Source: Bacillota bacterium
GTDB lineage: Bacteria > Bacillota > Clostridia > Saccharofermentanales > Fastidiosipilaceae
NCBI GenBank assembly: GCA_023388205.1
Contig: JAEWGS010000087.1
Span: forward strand, 1 to 11,285
Reading direction: 5' to 3'
DNA: 11,285 nt
Shown: piece after piece, positions 6,581 to 11,285 of the stretch
How the letters are laid out: each line of letters starts with the position of its first letter
Numbering within the stretch: the first letter of the stretch is position 1
Translations under genes and position numbers: made by a program
Notes under the pieces: model-generated
Databases searched by the model: none
The model's input: the letters and a program-made list of their open reading frames with translations, nothing else
Told to the model about the DNA's origin: nothing

Positions 6581-6656
6581 AAAAGAGAAAGATGCCCTTA
6601 AAGCTGCCCGCCCTAAAAGAGAAAGACGCCCATCTTTTTTGCGCCCGTCTTTTTTG
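6581..6656. repeat. Direct repeats in the zinc-ribbon/argS divergent region
   Basis: Two nested duplications are visible. The 17-base element aaaagagaaagatgccc (6581-6597) recurs with one change at 6615-6631. The 15-base element cgcccatcttttttg (6627-6641) is followed directly by cgcccgtcttttttg (6642-6656). AAAGACG (6622-6628) can pair with CGTCTTT (6646-6652) across a 17-base loop, with T residues after it. This gives a weak terminator-like shape reading toward argS. Confidence 0.8.
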
Positions 6657-6708
6657 AAATTTATACGAGATTTTTTTGAAGATTTGAGGTGAAGAGGCTT
6701 GGGGGCTT

Positions 6709-6736
6709 TTGAGGCGCGGGGAAGGAGCGGTATAAT
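6709..6736 (+). promoter_or_regulatory. argS promoter
   Basis: A perfect -10 TATAAT at 6731-6736 is preceded by TTGAGG at 6709-6714 with a 16-base spacer. Transcription would begin near 6743, leaving a leader of about 25 bases, so there is no room for a riboswitch or T-box downstream of this promoter. Confidence 0.7.
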
Positions 6737-6757
6737 TTTATTTTGAATTTTTGACTT

Positions 6758-6762
6758 GGAGG
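6758..6762 (+). promoter_or_regulatory. argS ribosome binding site
   Basis: GGAGG at 6758-6762 sits 6 bases before the ATG at 6769. It favours this start over the in-frame TTG at 6751, which would place the site inside the coding region. Confidence 0.85.
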
Positions 6763-6768
6763 ATACTC

Positions 6769-8544
6769 ATGGACTACAAGCAGGCTTTGGCGACCCTTTT
6801 GGCGCCTGTTTTGACTTTAGATGAAGAGCAGATTAAGCGCGCGATCGAAATTCCGCCTCAGCCTGAGCTCGGCGATTTTGCGGTGCCGTGCTTCCCTCTG
6901 GCGAAACTTTTCCGTAAAGCCCCGCCACTTATCGCAGCAGATATGGTTTCGCAGCTTCAAGCGCAATCCTTGCCTGAGTGGATCCTTGAAATTAAGGCAA
7001 CGGGTGCTTATATCAATGTTTTCATCGATCCGAAGCATTATGTAAAACAAGTGCTTTTGCGCTGCGTCGAACCCAAAGACGCCATCGCGCGTTTTCAAGC
7101 GGAAGAACAGATTGACCCTGAGCAAAAGGTTTTGATTGAGTATTCTTCCCCCAATATCGCCAAGCCTTTCCACGTCGGCCACGCTTTTTCCACCGTCCTC
7201 GGCGCAAGCTTGGCGCGCATATATCAGCTCGGCGGTTATTCGGTGGTTCGCATGAATCATCTGGGTGACTATGGCACGCAATTCGGTAAGCTGATCGTGG
7301 CTTACGAGCGTTGGGGCTCAGATGAGGCGCTCAAAAAAGATCCGATCGGGGAACTGCTTCGAGTCTATGTTAAGTTTCACGAAGTCTGCGAGACCGAAGA
7401 AGGCCTTGAAGATGAGGCCAGAGAGCGCTTCCGTTTGCTCGAACAGGGGGAAAAGAAGGAAGTCGCTTTGTTTGAACGTTTCCGAGAAATTTCACTCGAA
7501 GAGTTCAAACGTATCTATGGGCGTTTGGGCGTGGACTTTGACAACTGGAATGGCGAAAGCTTTTATTCGGACAAAATTCCTGAAGTGGTTGAGTTGCTCA
7601 AAGAGAAGCATTTGCTTGAAGAGAGTGAAGGCGCGCAGGTGGTGCGCTTAGATGAGCTGGATCTACCGCCCTGCTTGGTTTTGAAGTCAGACGGGACGAC
7701 GATCTATGCTTCGCGCGATTTAGCTTCTGCGCTTTACCGTTATCGGACCTACCACTTTTGTAAAAATATCTATGTCGCTGGGCTGCCGCAGAGCCTGCAT
7801 TTTAGACAGGTTTTTGCAGTCCTCAAAAAGATGGGCTTTGACTTTGCAGACCATTGTATTCACGTGGGCTTTGGCTTGGTCAAATTTGGCGAGGGCGTTT
7901 TTTCAACGCGTGCGGGGAATGTGGTGACCTTGGAACAGCTTTTAGATGAAGCCGTTGCCAAAGCGCTCGCCATCGTCAAAGAGAATGAAAAAACGAGAAG
8001 CACAGGCCTGAGCGAAGACGAGATGCGCGAGATTGCAGAACGCATCGGCGTCGGTGCCGTGATCTTCCAATATCAGAAGAATGGTCGCGAAAGAGACATC
8101 TTCTTTAGCTGGGAAGAAATGTTGAATTTTGAAGGCGATTCGGCTCCTTATATGCAATACACCGGAGCGAGGGCGCACAGTATTTTGCGCCGCGCGGGCT
8201 ACTTTGATGATCAGAAGACTCAAGATGAAAGCCAGCTGCAGCATGAGCTCGATGCCCTTTTGAATCAGGTGAACCTTTCAGATGTCGAGTACGCTTTGAT
8301 GAAAGCGATCGAGGACTACCGTTCATCTGTGGTCCAAGCGATGCGCCAAAACGAGACTTTTGTGATTTCTAAAGCGCTCAACAGCTTGTGCCGCCAATTC
8401 AATCGTTTCTATACACAGTGTCAAATCCTAAACGCCACGGAAGCACCGGTGAAACAGCTTCGCGTCTTGATGTGCCGCGCCTTCTGGAATGCTTTGGATG
8501 AAGGCCTTGGCATCTTGGGCATTCAGTCCGTTGAACGGATGTAA
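6769..8544 (+). CDS. argS: Arginyl-tRNA synthetase
   Basis: Charges tRNA-Arg with arginine in the cytosol (class I). In 591 residues, the N-terminal ArgRS-specific domain covers about 1-100 (IEIPPQPELGDFAVPCF at 27-42). It is followed by SSPNIAKPFHVGH with HVGH (the HIGH motif) at 135-138, and then by MNHLGDYGTQFG near 162-173. SDGTTIYASRDLA lies at 307-319. The KMSKS position reads FSTRAGN at 378-384, which lacks the Lys of the common STRKGN form. A C-terminal DALR anticodon-binding domain follows (AHSILRRAGYF and LNSLCRQFNRFY segments). Overall it resembles the Firmicutes ArgRS type that starts near MDYK. It has its own promoter and probably co-transcribes the following pseudopeptidase-like gene 45 bases downstream. 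Confidence 0.96.
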   Translation: MDYKQALATLLAPVLTLDEEQIKRAIEIPPQPELGDFAVPCFPLAKLFRKAPPLIAADMVSQLQAQSLPEWILEIKATGAYINVFIDPKHYVKQVLLRCVEPKDAIARFQAEEQIDPEQKVLIEYSSPNIAKPFHVGHAFSTVLGASLARIYQLGGYSVVRMNHLGDYGTQFGKLIVAYERWGSDEALKKDPIGELLRVYVKFHEVCETEEGLEDEARERFRLLEQGEKKEVALFERFREISLEEFKRIYGRLGVDFDNWNGESFYSDKIPEVVELLKEKHLLEESEGAQVVRLDELDLPPCLVLKSDGTTIYASRDLASALYRYRTYHFCKNIYVAGLPQSLHFRQVFAVLKKMGFDFADHCIHVGFGLVKFGEGVFSTRAGNVVTLEQLLDEAVAKALAIVKENEKTRSTGLSEDEMREIAERIGVGAVIFQYQKNGRERDIFFSWEEMLNFEGDSAPYMQYTGARAHSILRRAGYFDDQKTQDESQLQHELDALLNQVNLSDVEYALMKAIEDYRSSVVQAMRQNETFVISKALNSLCRQFNRFYTQCQILNATEAPVKQLRVLMCRAFWNALDEGLGILGIQSVERM

Positions 8545-8547
8545 AGG

Positions 8548-8571
8548 ACTGGTTTTGCGTCGCGCACCAGT
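8548..8571 (+). other. Small inverted repeat between argS and the next gene
   Basis: ACTGGT (8548-8553) pairs perfectly with ACCAGT (8566-8571) around a 12-base loop. It lies in the 45-base gap and has no T-run, so it is not a standard terminator. It could be a processing or stability hairpin, or chance. Confidence 0.35.
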
Positions 8572-8589
8572 TCGCTGCGAAAGGAGCGT

Positions 8590-11154
8590 ATGAGGCCGTC
8601 ATTGGGGACAGATCTAATCCGTAAGCTCATCTCGCAAAAGGATCGAGCTTTGCGCCAAGCCCTGCGTTTTTGGCTTCGTGACCGAAGCGAAGCGGAGAAC
8701 GAGGCAATGCAAACTGAAGCTCAGCTCAAAGAGCTGGAAGCTTTGGAAGAACTGGGTGAATTTAGGCAGCTCGAAAGTGAGTCGCTTGAAGAAAAAGCAG
8801 AGAGCGAAGGCCATCTGGCGCGCATTGTGAGCTACTTGGAGCCTTTGACGCAGCCGCTTCGTGTTCCAGCAGAGAAGCTAGAAGAAGGCACGGCAGCTTT
8901 GCTACGCCGTCTTCGCTCAGCGCGACAAGAATTGCGTTGGCGCCGCCGGGGCGCGCCCGAAAATGGTGAAACGCAGAATCCGAGCAGTGGAAATGAGTTT
9001 TATGAGCCGGGAACGGCGATGGCAGAGGCTCAAGATGAGCTTTTGACGCAAGAAACGGAGCCGAATGAGGACGGTCTGTGTTTCGGGCAGAATTTATCTC
9101 TTTGCGCGGATGAAATCACGGTGTCTTTTTATGATGACTTGGCCAAGCCTCGTCCAGCGCGAAATACGATCGATCCGTCTTTGATCGCGAAAAATTTGCA
9201 GAATAAAAACCCGTGGCGCTTGATGTCGCCGGAAGTGTTCGAGCGCTTTGAAATGAAAGAAATGGCGAGGCGTTTTGATGAATTAGCGATGAAGCTGGCG
9301 CAAGAGCGAGAGGTCCCAGCGCTTTATGATGCGATTCAAGCCTTTGATGAGCTGGAACGTGAATTGGCGGAGCTTCGATTAGAATTGGAACTTTTGGACT
9401 CCTTTTGCAAAGATCCTTCAATCAAAGGCTCAGATGCGATTGATTCAGCGGATCAGGATTTAATCCAATCCTTAAAACTTGAACTTGATCGATTTGATGC
9501 CCAGAAAAGCCTCAAGGCGAAGCAGGTTCTTTTAGAACTCGATGACGCGCATTTATCACGGCTCGCGGCACGGGTGGGTGTGGGCTATTTTTACCGCTTG
9601 CAACAAGACTGCGCACTGTTTAAGGTTCAAGATGAAGGTCAAATGCGAGGCGAAACCGCAGCAATCGCCCAAATTGAACAGACCTTAGCGAGTTTGACCA
9701 GCGTGACCCAGACATCAAAAGCAGAGTCCGCTCAGAGTGAAAGACAGCAAGTGCGCCGTCTGATGAAAGACGTGATCGCTTTGGTGAAAGAAAGGCAAGC
9801 CCTGGCGCTTCGTTTGGGCTACAGCGATTATGCGGTGCTTTGTCATGAGCTGAACGGCCTTCACGATTTAAGCTTCGAAGATGCTTCTCGCGCGAGATAT
9901 GCGTTGGCGAAGTATTTCCCCGAGGTGTATCAAAAACTCAAAGAACACCGCACACACAAACGCGAAAAGATCGATGAGCAAAGCGAGCATCGTTACAATT
10001 GGGAATGGAGTGAGCCAACGAGCCCGAGACCGCTTCCCTTTGACCTGGGCTCTTTAGCCCCGATAACAGAGGATATGGAAGCGCTGCTTTTGGATGTGAT
10101 GAATTTGCTGTATCGTGCTTTGCGGCCGATGACTCATCCTAAGACCGAAGCAGAGCAGAACCACTTGGGGCAGGCACAAGCGCAGCGCCGACACTTTTTA
10201 GATAACTATCCACAAAGCCTCCTGCAAGAGGATCGCATCGTGATGACCGAACAGGCAGATTTGCTTAAAGAGCGGCAGGACTGGCCTTTGAGTCGAGAAG
10301 ATGCCTTGCATTACAGACGATCTAGCGTGCAGCAGGTCCAAAAACCCGCCTTGAGAAGTCCCTTGATTTTTGGGCAAAAGCCCAAGCACGCCACGGATCT
10401 TTGGGATTGGATCAAAGCTTCAGGCGAAGCCTACTTTAGCACCGCGATGGTGGATATCGAGAACTTACTTGTCATGGAGCAAAGCGAGCGGATCAGCCGA
10501 ACTTTCACGGGATACGCTTTTGAAATGCTATGCATGCGCGAGATCGCCAATGCGGAGGCCATGCGTACGAGCTATTTGGAACGCTTGAAGCTGCGCGCCA
10601 TGAATCATGAAACACAAGACCAGAGCTACGGAAGATTTCAAGCGAGGCAGGCTTTGGATCGCTTGCACGATGATGCCTTGCTTTGGGCCAAGGAACGTAT
10701 CGAAAGACGTCGCTTCATCGACCGTCGCATGATGGAACTTCTGGAACAGATGCTTTTTTATGCCATGCTCGACGCCCTTGAAATTGAGCTGTATCGCGCG
10801 GACAAGAAACTTGACTCAGATCGATTTATTCATTTGTGGAGAGAACTGAATGCGCGCTACTTTCCGCAAGGCTCGCGCTTTGTGCGCATCAGGGACGAAG
10901 AGGTTTTGCGCCGTTTAGTCTATCAGCCTTTCTCGTCCTTTGAGGCATGGCTCTCGATTTATGCGGCGCTGATTTTCTGGGATGAGGCGGGGCGTGATTA
11001 TGAGCGTGCGGCCAAGCGTTTGAAACGCTTTTGTGACTTGCCCGCTCGGGTTTCATTTACTGAGCGCTTACGTTGCTTTGACATTGACGATTTGGCCCAT
11101 GAGGATGAGGCGAAGCGACTGCGTTTTCAGTTGGCTTTTGCGATGGAGTGTTGA
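8590..11154 (+). CDS. M3 peptidase-like protein with degenerate active site and charged N-terminal extension
   Basis: Molecular role unknown. Residues ~206-854 resemble M3 oligoendopeptidases. The matching segments are RQALALRLGYSDY (402-414), SPLIFG (590-595), a position at 609-617 reading KASGEAYFS where M3 enzymes have HExGHAFxS, and GYAFEML (641-647) where they have the second helix S-M-x-x-E-x-L. Further matches are MLFYAMLDALEIELY (721-735), HLWRELNARYFP (748-759), QPFSSFEAWLSIYAAL (779-794, for PFYYIDYxLAQ) and AKRLKRFCDLPARVSFTERL (808-827). The zinc His/Glu/His, the third ligand Glu (Thr638 here) and the two Tyr (Ser782/783) all appear replaced. Residues 1-205 are extra, Glu/Arg-rich and probably helical or coiled coil near 30-115. 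No signal peptide or membrane helix is seen, so it is probably cytosolic. AAAGGAG ends only 3 bases before the ATG, which is tight. The family call is by eye and moderately sure. Confidence 0.6.
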   Translation: MRPSLGTDLIRKLISQKDRALRQALRFWLRDRSEAENEAMQTEAQLKELEALEELGEFRQLESESLEEKAESEGHLARIVSYLEPLTQPLRVPAEKLEEGTAALLRRLRSARQELRWRRRGAPENGETQNPSSGNEFYEPGTAMAEAQDELLTQETEPNEDGLCFGQNLSLCADEITVSFYDDLAKPRPARNTIDPSLIAKNLQNKNPWRLMSPEVFERFEMKEMARRFDELAMKLAQEREVPALYDAIQAFDELERELAELRLELELLDSFCKDPSIKGSDAIDSADQDLIQSLKLELDRFDAQKSLKAKQVLLELDDAHLSRLAARVGVGYFYRLQQDCALFKVQDEGQMRGETAAIAQIEQTLASLTSVTQTSKAESAQSERQQVRRLMKDVIALVKERQALALRLGYSDYAVLCHELNGLHDLSFEDASRARYALAKYFPEVYQKLKEHRTHKREKIDEQSEHRYNWEWSEPTSPRPLPFDLGSLAPITEDMEALLLDVMNLLYRALRPMTHPKTEAEQNHLGQAQAQRRHFLDNYPQSLLQEDRIVMTEQADLLKERQDWPLSREDALHYRRSSVQQVQKPALRSPLIFGQKPKHATDLWDWIKASGEAYFSTAMVDIENLLVMEQSERISRTFTGYAFEMLCMREIANAEAMRTSYLERLKLRAMNHETQDQSYGRFQARQALDRLHDDALLWAKERIERRRFIDRRMMELLEQMLFYAMLDALEIELYRADKKLDSDRFIHLWRELNARYFPQGSRFVRIRDEEVLRRLVYQPFSSFEAWLSIYAALIFWDEAGRDYERAAKRLKRFCDLPARVSFTERLRCFDIDDLAHEDEAKRLRFQLAFAMEC

Positions 11155-11163
11155 GGAGAGAAG

Positions 11164-11285
11164 ATGATGATTGAAACTTCGGGGCGTTATCCGGAGGATT
11201 TTTGTGAAGATATGAAGCGGACTTTGTCTCAGTATCGAGATGAGGCTTTTTTGCGGGCTTTTTTTGAGGCGATGGATGAGCCGGT
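11164..11285 (+). CDS. N-terminus of a probable NOL1/NOP2/Sun (RsmB/RsmF-type) RNA cytosine-C5 methyltransferase (partial)
   Basis: Forty complete codons are visible before the window ends. The segment YPEDFCEDMKRTLSQYRDEA followed by FLRAFFEAMDEP resembles the opening of bacterial rRNA m5C methyltransferases, usually of the form LPEEFLERMKxxLG..EYEAFLxSxxEP, just before the GLRVN strand. The S-adenosylmethionine-binding domain and the catalytic cysteines lie outside the window, so the call rests on this N-terminal pattern only. AGGAG at 11154-11158 overlaps the stop codon of the upstream gene and lies 5 bases before the ATG at 11164 (8 before a second ATG at 11167). The gene is therefore very likely in one operon with the M3-like gene and perhaps argS. 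Confidence 0.5.
   Translation, partial: MMIETSGRYPEDFCEDMKRTLSQYRDEAFLRAFFEAMDEP

Noticed and set aside
9841..9880. HELNG in the M3-like protein (residues 419-423) as a zinc motif
   Set aside because: It lacks the second His of HExxH at the right spacing and lies in the region that matches the helical part before the M3 catalytic domain.

Overview
The window looks like ordinary chromosomal DNA of a Bacillota (Firmicutes) bacterium, probably of the Clostridia. That is an inference. It rests on the TyrRS and ArgRS types, on strong AGGAGG/GGAGG ribosome binding sites, and on occasional GTG/TTG starts. No phage, transposon, CRISPR, tRNA or rRNA sequence was seen, and no gene-free stretch exceeds 300 bases.

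Layout. A partial C-terminal reading frame (1-132) precedes a HAD-family phosphatase on the + strand (220-1005). On the - strand lies a two-gene unit, asparaginase (ansA) followed by tRNA nucleotidyltransferase (cca), with stop and start almost touching. Divergent from ansA is a GNAT acetyltransferase, then tyrS. A long perfect-looking terminator palindrome (6148-6177) separates tyrS from a convergent small zinc-ribbon membrane protein on the - strand. Divergent from that gene, with its own clear promoter, is argS. It is followed by an 854-residue protein and by the start of a gene resembling the NOL1/NOP2/Sun RNA methyltransferases.

How the genes fit together. Much of the window serves translation: tRNA 3'-end maturation (cca), Tyr and Arg charging (tyrS, argS), and probably rRNA/tRNA methylation (the partial last gene). 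Asparaginase, the acetyltransferase and the phosphatase are metabolic neighbours without an obvious link.

Most interesting points. (1) The 854-residue protein reads as an M3-family (oligoendopeptidase-like) fold in which the zinc-binding HExxH motif, the third zinc ligand and the substrate tyrosines all appear replaced. It also carries an extra ~200-residue charged N-terminus, so it may be a pseudopeptidase. (2) Six short tandem-repeat tracts with unrelated units (periods 11, 12, 13, 15, 15 and 21 bp) sit in the gaps or inside non-conserved protein linkers, including a helically phased 11-bp array with a GATC in each unit in front of tyrS. (3) Several housekeeping enzymes carry polar Q/T/N/S-rich extensions or inserts, two of them made by these repeats.
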